Source of the DNA: CAZSSH01 sp964609825
Lineage (GTDB): Bacteria; Verrucomicrobiota; Lentisphaeria; Victivallales; Victivallaceae
Assembly: GCA_964609825.1 (NCBI GenBank)
Contig: CAZSSH010000001.1
Location: 1 to 35,186 of the forward strand
Direction of reading: 5' to 3'
DNA length: 35,186 nt
Positions 16,648 to 24,284 of the stretch are shown piece after piece. A program made the translations under genes and the position numbers. Each line of letters starts with the position of its first letter. Positions within the stretch are counted from its first letter, which is position 1. The notes beneath the pieces are model-generated. The model made no database searches. It worked only from the letters and a program-made list of their open reading frames with translations, and had not been told where the DNA came from.

Positions 16648-17103
16648 ATGCACGACGCCTCTTCCATTATCTTTTGGGTGATTGTAGGCAATGCGCTCTT
16701 GCTCGGGTCGGCGGCGGTGCGGTATATGTGTACCGAGGGGGCGCCATTGGCGGTCAAACATCGGCTGTGGATTAACTTTGTGAGTTATCTATTGCTGTCG
16801 CTGCTGGTATTGTGGGCGTTGCGCAACGGTTACAATCACCGGCAGCTGTGGCTCACGGGCGGTTATGAGTTTACTGCGAGGGCAATTGACCGATTTGGGT
16901 ATTATGTTTTGTGGCCGCTGATTATGACTTCTGTCTCATTGGTGATTCCCAATGCGTTGATGTTCGGCTTTTGGTCAGGCAACAGTCGGGTAGTTTACAC
17001 CACGATAGCATCATTTATCGTCTGGCATATTATTATCGGTGTGATCGGGTATTTAATGTTCAGCCAATTATTTACCCCTGCTTACACCAGACCGTTGGCC
17101 TGA
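16648..17103 (+). CDS. Small membrane protein, function unknown
   Basis: The 151-aa protein has four predicted membrane segments (about 7-25, 43-61, 87-112 and 118-141). A GGAG ribosome binding site lies in the end of cstA, so the two are probably co-translated. I do not recognise a family. A role as accessory to the CstA carrier is a guess from context. The stop codon abuts the end of nth on the other strand with no visible terminator. Confidence 0.7.
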   Translation: MHDASSIIFWVIVGNALLLGSAAVRYMCTEGAPLAVKHRLWINFVSYLLLSLLVLWALRNGYNHRQLWLTGGYEFTARAIDRFGYYVLWPLIMTSVSLVIPNALMFGFWSGNSRVVYTTIASFIVWHIIIGVIGYLMFSQLFTPAYTRPLA

Positions 17104-17727
17104 TTACAACAACTTGGGGCAAATGTCAGTTAAGACGCAATGATCGCAGTCGGGATTGCGGGCTTTGCAGACCTGACGGCCATGGGTGATCAGCAAGTGC
17201 GAAAAATTGGTCCAGTATTCGGGATCGATCTTGCGGTTGACCGCGGCTTCGATTTTTTCGGGGTCGCTCTCTTTGACCACGCCGAGGCGGTTGAGCAAAC
17301 GGTTGACGTGGGTATCCACCGGAAAGCCGGGGGTGGCAAACGCATTGCCCAGTACCACGTTGGCGCTCTTGCGGCCGATGCCGGGGAGTTGGACGAGGTC
17401 CGCCATCGTCGTTGGGACTTGACCGTCAAATTTCTCCAAAATCATCATGGCCGTGGCGTGGATATTTTTGGCCTTGTTGACATAAAGCCCGCAGCTTTTG
17501 ATCAATGTTTCAATCTCCGCGATGCTCAATTGCGCCATCCCTGCGGCGTCGGGGGCGCGGCGAAAGAGCTCTTTGGTGACCAGATTGACCCGGATGTCGG
17601 TGCACTGCGCCGAGAGCATCACGGCGATCAACAGCTGAAACGGCGAAGCATGCTCCAACGGGCAGCCGCACTCGCCGTAGACGGCAAAGAGCCGGTCATA
17701 AATGGTTTTGCAGCTTGGCTTCATCAA
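17104..17727 (-). CDS. nth: Endonuclease III
   Basis: Nth is a base-excision repair glycosylase/AP lyase that removes oxidised pyrimidines. The 207-aa protein carries the helix-hairpin-helix LPGIGRKSANVV with catalytic Lys120, then Asp138 in VDTH. The C-terminal [4Fe-4S] ligands are Cys187, Cys194, Cys197 and Cys203. These positions agree with those I recall for E. coli Nth. The start overlaps the end of hisH by 32 nt, an unusually long overlap. It is the last gene of the obg-to-nth operon. Confidence 0.97.
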   Translation of the reverse strand: MMKPSCKTIYDRLFAVYGECGCPLEHASPFQLLIAVMLSAQCTDIRVNLVTKELFRRAPDAAGMAQLSIAEIETLIKSCGLYVNKAKNIHATAMMILEKFDGQVPTTMADLVQLPGIGRKSANVVLGNAFATPGFPVDTHVNRLLNRLGVVKESDPEKIEAAVNRKIDPEYWTNFSHLLITHGRQVCKARNPDCDHCVLTDICPKLL

Positions 17728-18319
17728 TGAAATTGCGCAGCAGCGTCAAACCGGCGCTCTGGCTCTTCTCGGGGTGAAACTGGACGCCGTAAATATTACC
17801 CTTGCCGATGGCGGCCGAAAACGGCAAAATGTACTCGGATTCGCCGAGGGTGAACTCGTCCGACTTCTCCACATAATACGAGTGGACAAAGTAAAAATAC
17901 TCGTCGGCTTGGAGATGTTTTCCCAAGAGGCAGCCGGGACGGAAGTTGCATTGATTCCACCCCATGTGCGGCACCTTGAGTCCGACGTCGGGAAACAGTT
18001 TCACCGCGCCCTTAAAAATCCCCAAGCCGGGGACGCCGGGCGCTTCTTCGCTCGACTCGAGGAGCATTTGCATCCCGAGGCAGACCCCAAGGAAAAATTT
18101 TCCCTGAGCGACAAATTCGCGGATGGGGGCCACAAAATTGCGTTTCTGCAAGTGCTCGATGCCTTCGCCGAAGTTGCCGACGCCGGGGAGGATGCAAACA
18201 TCAAATTTGGCGAGCTCCGCGCCATCGGTAATGACCTCAAGGTCGCCGCCGACAAACTCCAGGGCTTTGCGCACCGAGCCAAGATTGCCCATATTGTAAT
18301 CAATCAATGCAATTTTCAT
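17696..18319 (-). CDS. hisH: Imidazole glycerol phosphate synthase glutaminase subunit
   Basis: HisH hydrolyses glutamine and channels ammonia to HisF, making imidazole glycerol phosphate (histidine) and AICAR (purines). The class I amidotransferase triad is visible: Cys80 in GVCLGMQ, His182 and Glu184 in FHPEKS. DYNMGNLGSV at residues 7-16 is the family's N-terminal motif. The 207-aa length is normal. An AAAGGTGA ribosome binding site precedes the ATG. hisF and the other his genes are not here, so the pathway is scattered in this genome. It overlaps coaC by 20 nt. Confidence 0.96.
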   Translation of the reverse strand: MKIALIDYNMGNLGSVRKALEFVGGDLEVITDGAELAKFDVCILPGVGNFGEGIEHLQKRNFVAPIREFVAQGKFFLGVCLGMQMLLESSEEAPGVPGLGIFKGAVKLFPDVGLKVPHMGWNQCNFRPGCLLGKHLQADEYFYFVHSYYVEKSDEFTLGESEYILPFSAAIGKGNIYGVQFHPEKSQSAGLTLLRNFIDEAKLQNHL

Positions 18320-18836
18320 AAATCACCTTTAAAATTTCCTGCGGGTCGGCCAGCCGGCCTTGACCCTCGGCGCCGCAGGCGACATGACCGGCGGCGGGTT
18401 CGATAATAATCACGTTGCGCGCGCGCAACGCGGCAATATTTTGGACGCAGGCCGGGTGTCGCCACATCTTGGGATTCATCGCCGGGGCAATGATCACCGT
18501 GCCGTCAAAGGTGGCGGCAAAGGTGCTCAAGGCGTCGTCGGCGATCCCGTGGGCCATTTTGGCGATGAAATTGGCGGTGGCGGGGGCGACGATGAAAACT
18601 TTGGCCTCGTCGGCCAAAGCGATGTGCTCCGGCTTCCAGTCGGGGGTGTCCCACAAACTGGTGATAACGGGGTGCTGCGACAAGGTCTCAAAGGTGAGCG
18701 GCGTTACAAAGCGCTGCGCGTTTTTGGTCATGATGACTTGGACGCGGTGGCCTGCTTGTGTGAGTGCGCTGGTGAGGTAAGCTGCTTTATAGGCGGCGAT
18801 GCCGCCGGTGACTCCCAAAACCAATTTTGCTTTCAT
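18300..18836 (-). CDS. coaC: Phosphopantothenoylcysteine decarboxylase (stand-alone CoaC flavoprotein)
   Basis: This HFCD-family flavoprotein decarboxylates phosphopantothenoylcysteine in coenzyme A synthesis. The 178-aa protein has GVTGGIAAYK at the start, APATANFIAKMAHGIADD around residue 85 and the substrate-recognition PAMNPKMW motif. The ATG at 18836 lies 5 bases after GGGAGG; an ATG at 18863 would extend it back into gmk and has no such site. Most bacteria fuse CoaC with the ligase CoaB; here the CoaB half is missing, so it must be a separate gene elsewhere. A peptide-cysteine decarboxylase of the same fold is a less likely alternative. Confidence 0.85.
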   Translation of the reverse strand: MKAKLVLGVTGGIAAYKAAYLTSALTQAGHRVQVIMTKNAQRFVTPLTFETLSQHPVITSLWDTPDWKPEHIALADEAKVFIVAPATANFIAKMAHGIADDALSTFAATFDGTVIIAPAMNPKMWRHPACVQNIAALRARNVIIIEPAAGHVACGAEGQGRLADPQEILKVIYENCID

Positions 18837-18849
18837 CCTTGCCTCCCGG

Positions 18850-19464
18850 TTAAAACGGCTCATCCGTCAACAATGCGGTTTTTAATTGCAAACTTTGCAG
18901 CAACGCGGTCAATTGGGTCGCCGCCTTGGCCAAGTCGTCGTTAAGTACCAAATAATCGTACTCGCGCCAAAAAGAGAGCTCATGTCTTGCCTCGTTGAGG
19001 CGGATGTTGATCTGCTCCTCGCTGTCTGTGGCGCGGCTGCGCAAGCGTTGCTCCAAGATGGCAAAGCTGGGCGGGCCGATAAAGATTAAGCTCACGGTTT
19101 GACGCAATATGTCATTGCCGAGGCACGCTTTTTTGATTTGCATCGCTCCTTGGACGTCGATGTCCAGGACAACGGTCTTGCCCGCGAGCGCGCGGTCGAT
19201 GATTTCGCTTTTCAACGTGCCGTAATAGTTGGTGAAAACTTTGGCGTATTCGGCAAACTCGTCACGGGCGATTTTTTGCTCAAACTCGTCAATGCTCAAA
19301 AAGTGGTAATGGACATGGTTGATCTCCTCGCCGCGGATTTTGCGGGTGGTACAGGAGACGGAAAATTGCAGATCCTTGATATGTTTGCGCACCTCGGTAA
19401 TCAGCGTCGATTTGCCGACGCCGCTGGGGCCGGAGAGTACGATGATGTTGCCAAGTTTACTCAT
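18850..19464 (-). CDS. gmk: Guanylate kinase
   Basis: Gmk phosphorylates GMP to GDP with ATP. The 204-aa protein has the P-loop GPSGVGKST near the N-terminus, SCTTRKIRGEE for GMP binding, HYHFLS and YYGTLKS segments and DIDVQGA. The ATG at 19464 has AAAGGA just upstream and overlaps the ykgJ stop by 8 nt; an ATG at 19482 would add six residues. Confidence 0.96.
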   Translation of the reverse strand: MSKLGNIIVLSGPSGVGKSTLITEVRKHIKDLQFSVSCTTRKIRGEEINHVHYHFLSIDEFEQKIARDEFAEYAKVFTNYYGTLKSEIIDRALAGKTVVLDIDVQGAMQIKKACLGNDILRQTVSLIFIGPPSFAILEQRLRSRATDSEEQINIRLNEARHELSFWREYDYLVLNDDLAKAATQLTALLQSLQLKTALLTDEPF

Positions 19465-19780
19465 AATGTCCTTTACACTCATTTTGCCAGCCGGGGAAAT
19501 TCCACTCTTCGGGAAATTTCCGGCACTGGACCGGTTTCACCGGCTCAATTATGCACTCGGTCAAGCCGGGTTCGCCGGTCAAAAAGATACAGCTTTTGTC
19601 TGCGTTATCAATCAAGGCCAAACCGCTGCGGTCGGGCCGGAGCTTTGTATAACGCGCTAAAAAGTCCTCCTCGCTCAAACCCAAAAAAGCGGCGACGGAG
19701 GCGATTTCCGCCAACTCCAGCTTGACGCAGCCGGGCCACCGGCAGCATTGGCCGCAGCGATTGCAGACAAATTGCTTCAT
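19457..19780 (-). CDS. YkgJ-family cysteine-cluster protein
   Basis: The 107-aa protein opens with a cysteine cluster CNRCGQCCRWPGC (residues 6-18) and has further cysteines near 63, 74, 83 and 99. That pattern defines the YkgJ/UPF0153 family of putative zinc or iron-sulfur cluster proteins, whose function is not established. The ATG at 19780 shares one base with the obg stop (TGATG), so its translation is coupled to obg. It overlaps gmk at its own end. Confidence 0.85.
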   Translation of the reverse strand: MKQFVCNRCGQCCRWPGCVKLELAEIASVAAFLGLSEEDFLARYTKLRPDRSGLALIDNADKSCIFLTGEPGLTECIIEPVKPVQCRKFPEEWNFPGWQNECKGHYE

Positions 19781-20796
19781 CAAAAATCAAACGGTGCGCG
19801 CTTTTGCTCTTCGACTTTTTTACGCAGCACGGCCTTTAAATTGCCGATTTCGTCAACCCCGGCCGCGACCGGGACGATCTCAATGACTTCGCTCGACAGC
19901 TCCTTTTTAAGCAACTCCAGATTGGCCGCGCTCTCGGGCAAATCCATTTTGTTGGCGACGACGATCGCCGGGCGGGTGGAGAGCCCTTTCATATAAAGCT
20001 CGAGCTCGACGCGCAAGTGTTTGAGGTCATCCACCGGATTGCGGCCGTCGACACCCGCCATGTCCAAAACGTAGGCCAAAATGCTGGTACGCTCAATGTG
20101 TTTCAAAAACGCGTGCCCGAGCCCGATGTTGGCATGGGCGCCGTCAATCAAACCGGGGATGTCCGCGACCGTAATGCGGTGAAAGTCGGGGTACTCAATG
20201 ACGCCGACCATCGGGTGTAAGGTGGTAAAGGGGTAAGGTGCCACTTTGGGGCGGGCCGCCGAGACCGCGCGGAGCAAAGTTGATTTGCCCGCGTTGGGAT
20301 AGCCGACCAGGCCGACGTCGGCGATGGTCTTGAGCTCCAGGTGGATTTCGCGCATTTCCCCTTCCTCGCCGGGCTCGCTCTCGCGCGGGGCACGGTTGGT
20401 CTGGGTGGCGAAACGCGGATTGCCGCGGCCGCCCTTGCCGCCTTTGGCGATCACAAAGGTTTTGTTATCTTCATCCATATCGACGATGACTTCGCCGGTC
20501 GCGCAGTCGGTAATGACGGTGCCGACAGGGATGCGGATGGTGATGTCGGGGGCTTTGCGCCCGTGCATGTCCTTGCCTTTGCCGCCGGGGCCGCTGGGTG
20601 CGGCATAATGTCGGTTGTACATCAAATCCACCAAACTTTGCTCGCCGGTGGTGGCAAATAAAATCACATTGCCGCCGTCACCGCCGTCGCCGCCGTCGGG
20701 GCCGCCGTTGGGCACATATTTCTCGCGGCGGAAACTGCAGCAGCCTTTGCCGCCGTGACCGCCCTTGACTACGATTGTCGCTCTGTCTACAAACAT
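19780..20796 (-). CDS. obg: GTPase Obg/CgtA
   Basis: Obg is an essential GTPase that works in late 50S ribosome assembly and stress control. The 338-aa protein has the glycine-rich Obg fold (1-158) with repeated GGxGG turns. The GTPase domain has G1 GYPNAGKS (165-172), DIPG, and NKMD motifs. There is no C-terminal extension (OCT or acidic tail). A GGGAG ribosome binding site lies close upstream. It heads the operon to nth; a terminator separates it from rpmA. Confidence 0.97.
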   Translation of the reverse strand: MFVDRATIVVKGGHGGKGCCSFRREKYVPNGGPDGGDGGDGGNVILFATTGEQSLVDLMYNRHYAAPSGPGGKGKDMHGRKAPDITIRIPVGTVITDCATGEVIVDMDEDNKTFVIAKGGKGGRGNPRFATQTNRAPRESEPGEEGEMREIHLELKTIADVGLVGYPNAGKSTLLRAVSAARPKVAPYPFTTLHPMVGVIEYPDFHRITVADIPGLIDGAHANIGLGHAFLKHIERTSILAYVLDMAGVDGRNPVDDLKHLRVELELYMKGLSTRPAIVVANKMDLPESAANLELLKKELSSEVIEIVPVAAGVDEIGNLKAVLRKKVEEQKRAPFDF

Positions 20797-20819
20797 GGGT
20801 AACTCCCTGTGTTGAAACG

Positions 20820-20845
20820 AAAAACCCCGGTATAGTCCGGGGTTT
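20820..20845 (-). terminator. Terminator between rpmA and obg
   Basis: On the minus strand a 9-bp stem (AAACCCCGG/CCGGGGTTT, 6-nt loop, 20822-20845) runs into a T-tract. It lies about 75 bp past the rpmA stop and about 25 bp before the obg start. It could end the rpmA message fully or allow some read-through into obg; no separate obg promoter is evident in the short gap. Confidence 0.85.
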
Positions 20846-20918
20846 CAAATATTACCAAATTCTCAAATTTAAGGCGCGCGTCGTTTGAAACAATCGCTGG
20901 GAGCGCCTCAAAAGTTGA

Positions 20919-21167
20919 TTAGTTGGCGGGTACGATTTTGACGTTGCGTTGGGCTTTGTTGAACTCAACAACGCCGTCACAGAGCGCAAACAAGGTGAAA
21001 TCGCGGCCGCAGCCGACGTTTTTACCCGGGTGAAACTTGGTCCCGCGTTGACGCACGATGATCGAACCGGCGGAAACGAGCTCCCCGCCAAACGCTTTGA
21101 TCCCCAAAAATTTCGGATTGCTGTCCCGGCCGTTACGGCTGCTGGACTGGCCTTTCTTATGTGCCAT
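20919..21167 (-). CDS. rpmA: 50S ribosomal protein L27
   Basis: L27 reaches the peptidyl transferase centre. The 82-aa protein has the classic start MAHKKGQSSSRNGRDSN and the conserved GSIIVRQRGTKFHPG segment. There is no N-terminal cleavage extension of the Firmicutes kind. The ATG has a GAGG site 7 bases upstream. The usual partner rplU (L21) is absent upstream, and the gene has its own promoter. Confidence 0.98.
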   Translation of the reverse strand: MAHKKGQSSSRNGRDSNPKFLGIKAFGGELVSAGSIIVRQRGTKFHPGKNVGCGRDFTLFALCDGVVEFNKAQRNVKIVPAN

Positions 21168-21220
21168 GATTGTACCTCGCTATATTTAAATTTAACTTTA
21201 TTGCATTAATCAGTCTTATT

Positions 21221-21248
21221 AATGTATCACCAATTTTAAGAAAATCAA
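21221..21248 (-). promoter_or_regulatory. rpmA promoter
   Basis: On the minus strand, TTGATT (21243-21248), a 16-bp spacer and TACATT (21221-21226) lie about 55 bp before the rpmA start, in an AT-rich 90-bp gap. Confidence 0.6.
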
Positions 21249-21257
21249 ATCAAAACG

Positions 21258-21749
21258 TCACTTTTTTTGAAGAAAATCGACCGACAGCGCGCACGTCAGG
21301 CGAAATGTCCACTTTAACGCCTCAAAAAGCAGCAGCCGCGGGTCGTAGTGATTGAGCTTGTTTTCGCTCTCAAACCAGTCGATGTAGCCCTGGGCGCAAA
21401 TTCGGCCAAAATCGATGGTCTTAAGGTGGCCGGTGAGGTGTTCGGCGGCATAAATCGGCGCTTTGCCGTCGAGCATCCCCGCGAGCTCAAACTTGATCTC
21501 TTTGCTGTTTAAAAAGTCGGTTGCCGCCTCGGCCGCCTTGGCTGTCACAAATGTGAACAAAGAAGATATCTCGTCCAAAGAAAACGCGGCATGGTGCCGC
21601 AACTCGCCCAGCATTTGGGTGAGCAATTGTTTCTCGGCATCGGCAAGCTCAGGGGCGGTGGCAATGGTAGACGGCAATAGATCGGCTTGCTGTGCGGCAA
21701 GCACGACCGACCGCGCCGCTTTTTGCGCGGCTTCACTGGTGCTGAACAT
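21258..21749 (-). CDS. Unknown 163-aa protein downstream of lexA
   Basis: I recognise no family. The protein looks mostly helical and soluble: an Ala-rich N-terminal half (1-95), then a more polar half with HLTGHLKTIDFGRICAQGY and a C-terminal WTFRLTCALSVDF segment. No signal peptide, P-loop or metal motif is visible. It starts 10 bp after the lexA stop with only a weak ribosome binding site, so it is probably made from the lexA transcript and would be induced in the SOS response. No terminator was found before the rpmA promoter. Confidence 0.7.
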   Translation of the reverse strand: MFSTSEAAQKAARSVVLAAQQADLLPSTIATAPELADAEKQLLTQMLGELRHHAAFSLDEISSLFTFVTAKAAEAATDFLNSKEIKFELAGMLDGKAPIYAAEHLTGHLKTIDFGRICAQGYIDWFESENKLNHYDPRLLLFEALKWTFRLTCALSVDFLQKK

Positions 21750-21759
21750 AATTTAAACT

Positions 21760-22392
21760 CTAGTAGGCCCGCTGCAAGGCGATGACTTTGCCTTGGATTT
21801 GGACATCCTCGGGCAAATAAAGCTGGGGTTTGAAATCAGGGTTGGCCGGTCTGAGCTCGATCATGCCGTTGGTCTTTTTAAAGAAGCTCTTGACTGTGAC
21901 TTCCCCGCCCTGTAGCAGTGCGACCACGATGTCGCCCGCTTTGGGCTGGGTTTCGGTATGGGCCACGATGACGACATCGCCCTCGTAAATCCCCAAATCG
22001 CGCATGCTCTCACCTTGGATCCGCAAGGCGAAAAGCTGCTCGTATTGGAATTTTTTGACCTGCTGGGCGCTGATGAAAACCTCGCCGTCCTTGTGCTCGA
22101 TGCTCTCGGCCGGCAACCCGGCGTTGACCCGGCCCAACAACGGAATCGCGATTGCTCCCGGCAGGCGCTGGCCGGCGCGGTTGGTCTTGTTGATAATACT
22201 GATGCTGCGCGCCTTGGAGCTGCGCGTCAGCTGTTTTTTGCGCTGCAATGCGCGCAAGTGGGCAAAAACGGTGGAAGTTTTGATGCTGAACTTGTCTGCG
22301 ATTTCATAAACAGTGGGAGCCATGCCGTTGATGTTGATAAACTCTTCAATGAAGTCGATCATGTTCTTTTGTTTATCCGTCAAGCTTTTCAA
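21760..22392 (-). CDS. lexA: LexA repressor, SOS regulator
   Basis: LexA represses DNA-damage genes and cuts itself when RecA filaments form. The 210-aa protein has a winged HTH (about 1-68) beginning with LTDKQKNMIDFI. The S24 protease domain has cleavage site Ala91-Gly92, catalytic Ser129 (QGESM) and Lys168 (VTVKSF). The start is a TTG at 22392, seven bases after AAGGAGG; a later ATG would cut into the first helix of the HTH. A perfect inverted repeat precedes the gene. It is followed closely by an unknown gene. Confidence 0.97.
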   Translation of the reverse strand: MKSLTDKQKNMIDFIEEFININGMAPTVYEIADKFSIKTSTVFAHLRALQRKKQLTRSSKARSISIINKTNRAGQRLPGAIAIPLLGRVNAGLPAESIEHKDGEVFISAQQVKKFQYEQLFALRIQGESMRDLGIYEGDVVIVAHTETQPKAGDIVVALLQGGEVTVKSFFKKTNGMIELRPANPDFKPQLYLPEDVQIQGKVIALQRAY

Positions 22393-22410
22393 AATATTCC
22401 TCCTTTTTGG

Positions 22411-22431
22411 GGACTATATCTTGGATAGTCC
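22411..22431 (-). promoter_or_regulatory. Candidate LexA operator (SOS box)
   Basis: A perfect inverted repeat, GGACTAT-N7-ATAGTCC, lies 18 bp before the lexA TTG start. On the minus strand TATTAT (22438-22443) or TATAAA (22435-22440) just upstream can act as the -10, so the repeat covers the transcription start. LexA normally represses itself, and the dyad geometry fits a LexA dimer. The sequence is neither the E. coli CTGT-N8-ACAG type nor the Bacillus GAAC-N4-GTTC type. Confidence 0.75.
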
Positions 22432-22435
22432 GAAT

Positions 22436-22915
22436 TTATAATACGAATCCCGCTCCGGCAACCATGTTTTTGCCGTCAAGCTGTCCCACGCGAACCATAT
22501 AGATCATTTCTTTGATGACGACAGTGTCTTTTTTCTCGGGGGTGGTGGATTTCATGCAAAAGGTGACTTTCCACAAATAGTCGCGGACGACAGTCTGGTC
22601 GAGCTCGCAGACAAATTCGGTGGCGGTCATTTCGCCCATATTGGCGTATAGATCGTTGCGCAACGTGTCAAACTCGGTCTTGTTGACCCGCTTGCGGGCG
22701 GCTTCGTCCAAAACGTCATACAGCTTTTGGAAGTTGTTTTCCTTGATGGCGGCGACAAAACCGGTGAAATATTTTTCGGCGGCGACCTTGGCGTTTTCGC
22801 TGTTGCTCACGTTTTCCACGGGTTTGTCGAGCGTGCTTTTGCAGCCGCCGGCCAAAAAGGTCAAGGCGAGCAAGCTGCAACCCAAAACGAAAGATTTGAG
22901 GAGCGCTGATTTCAT
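22436..22915 (-). CDS. Lipoprotein of unknown function
   Basis: The 159-aa precursor has a hydrophobic signal and the lipobox LAGGC (Cys25), so it should be lipid-anchored. The mature part, after a short linker, has the AAEKYFTGFVAAIKENNFQKLYDVL opening seen in small NTF2-like DUF4878/DUF3887-type lipoproteins. The rest is mixed alpha/beta with alternating strands at the end. That family resemblance is from pattern only. An AGGA site precedes the ATG, 6 bp after aspB, so both share a transcript. The lexA promoter overlaps its 3' end. Confidence 0.75.
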   Translation of the reverse strand: MKSALLKSFVLGCSLLALTFLAGGCKSTLDKPVENVSNSENAKVAAEKYFTGFVAAIKENNFQKLYDVLDEAARKRVNKTEFDTLRNDLYANMGEMTATEFVCELDQTVVRDYLWKVTFCMKSTTPEKKDTVVIKEMIYMVRVGQLDGKNMVAGAGFVL

Positions 22916-22921
22916 GTTGCG

Positions 22922-24109
22922 TTATCCTTTGAGCTCTTTGCAGAATTCCGTCAAGCGGTTGACTGCATCCATGATGTTTTTATCCGAACAAGCGTAAGAC
23001 AAACGGATGTTGCCCTCGGCCCCGAAAGACCAGCAGGGAATCGCCGCCAGTTTTTTGCGCTCCAACAGTTGATTGCAAAACTCCTCGGACTTAAGGCCGA
23101 AGCTGCTGATGTCGCAGAGAATGTAAAATGCGCCCTGCGGCCGGATGCACTTGATCCCGTCGATTTTGGAGATCAAGGAGTAGATGAGGTCGCGGCGCTT
23201 GGCAAAGGTTTCGATCATGTGTTTGACCTCAACTTCGGCTTTGCCTTCCAGCGCGGCCATGGCACCGTACTGGGCAAAGGTGGTCGCATTACTGGTGGTG
23301 TGGCTCTGGAACGCGATGATGCGCTTGGTGAGCCAGCGCGGCGCGGTCAGGTAACCCAAACGCCAACCGGTCATTGCATAAGTCTTGCTGAGGCCGTTGA
23401 CGGTGATGGTGCGCGCATTGATTTCTGGAGACAGCGACGCGATGCTGACGTGCGGTTTGTCGGCATCGTAAACTAATTTTTCGTAAATTTCGTCCGAGAG
23501 CACCATGATGTTGCGGCGGACGGCGATTTCAGCGATTTTTTCCAGAGTTTCTTTGCGGTAAATCGCGCCGGTGGGGTTGGACGGAGTATTGAGGATCAGC
23601 AAACGGGTGTTTTCGGTAATGGCTTTTTCGAGATCGGCAGGGCAAAGCTCGTAATTGTTCTCCGCTTTGGTCTGAATCTCAACGACTTTGGCACCGGTGG
23701 CCTTGACCATTTCGGGATAGCTGAGCCAGTAGGGGGCGGGGATGATCACCTCATCGCCGGGGCCGCACAATGCCGCCACCGCGGTGAATACCGAAAATTT
23801 GGCGCCGGGGGCGACTACGGTTTGCTCCCAAGTGCCGTCGATGTTATTTTCTTCCTTGAATTTTTTGGCGACCAATTTGCGCAAATCAGGGAGTCCGCTC
23901 GCGGGAGTGTAGGTGACTTTGCCTTCTTGCAATGCTTTGATGCAGGCGTCTTTAATCGGCTGGGGAGTGTCAAAGTCAGGCTCGCCGGCGCACATGCTGC
24001 AGACGTTATCTCCCTTGGCTTTCATTTCCTTGGCCAAAGCGGTGATTGCCAGGGTTGCCGAAGGGGTGAGTCCGCACATGAAACCGGATGATTTCTGCAA
24101 ATCTTTCAT
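22922..24109 (-). CDS. Aspartate/prephenate-type class I aminotransferase
   Basis: This PLP enzyme of the AspB subfamily (aminotransferase class Ib) probably interconverts aspartate and oxaloacetate. The 395-aa protein has LTPSATLAITALAKE, AGEPDFDTPQPI, NTPSNPTGAIY and the PLP-lysine motif GLSKTYAMTGWRLGY. The ATG at 24109 is chosen; a TTG at 24139 is only about 9 nt from the predicted transcription start and lacks a site. The substrate within the subfamily (aspartate, prephenate or related) cannot be fixed by reading. It is first in an operon with the lipoprotein. Confidence 0.92.
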   Translation of the reverse strand: MKDLQKSSGFMCGLTPSATLAITALAKEMKAKGDNVCSMCAGEPDFDTPQPIKDACIKALQEGKVTYTPASGLPDLRKLVAKKFKEENNIDGTWEQTVVAPGAKFSVFTAVAALCGPGDEVIIPAPYWLSYPEMVKATGAKVVEIQTKAENNYELCPADLEKAITENTRLLILNTPSNPTGAIYRKETLEKIAEIAVRRNIMVLSDEIYEKLVYDADKPHVSIASLSPEINARTITVNGLSKTYAMTGWRLGYLTAPRWLTKRIIAFQSHTTSNATTFAQYGAMAALEGKAEVEVKHMIETFAKRRDLIYSLISKIDGIKCIRPQGAFYILCDISSFGLKSEEFCNQLLERKKLAAIPCWSFGAEGNIRLSYACSDKNIMDAVNRLTEFCKELKG

Positions 24110-24154
24110 AGTTCTATTATAGCTCCGTAATTTTATCAAAAAACCTATTACACT

Positions 24155-24182
24155 AATATAGCATGTTTCATTGCGTTTTCAA
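24155..24182 (-). promoter_or_regulatory. Promoter of the aminotransferase gene
   Basis: On the minus strand, TTGAAA (24177-24182), a 16-bp spacer ending in TGC, and TATATT (24155-24160) make a strong promoter with an extended -10. The start would be near 24148. Confidence 0.75.
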
Positions 24183-24284
24183 GCTTCAAAAGCGTTTCCG
24201 GCTGATAAATTTACCGATTATTTTGACGATAGCGGAGAGCTATTTTTTTGCCCCCCGATCCGTGATCGGAGCTGCCGCGGCAAC

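Noticed and set aside
20831..20838. GGACTAT-like half-site near obg as a second LexA box
   Set aside because: It is part of the rpmA terminator stem and has no matching second half at the right distance.
24110..24139. Upstream TTG start for the aminotransferase
   Set aside because: It lies about 9 nt from the predicted transcription start and has no ribosome binding site; the ATG at 24109 fits the family better.
24229..24250. Short hairpin followed by seven T residues on the plus strand between the aminotransferase and XRE genes
   Set aside because: The stem is only 5 bp and AT-containing, and no plus-strand gene or promoter is visible; not called as a terminator.
24258..24280. Hairpin after the XRE gene as its terminator
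   Set aside because: On the minus strand the stem is followed by A residues, not T, so it is not a standard intrinsic terminator.
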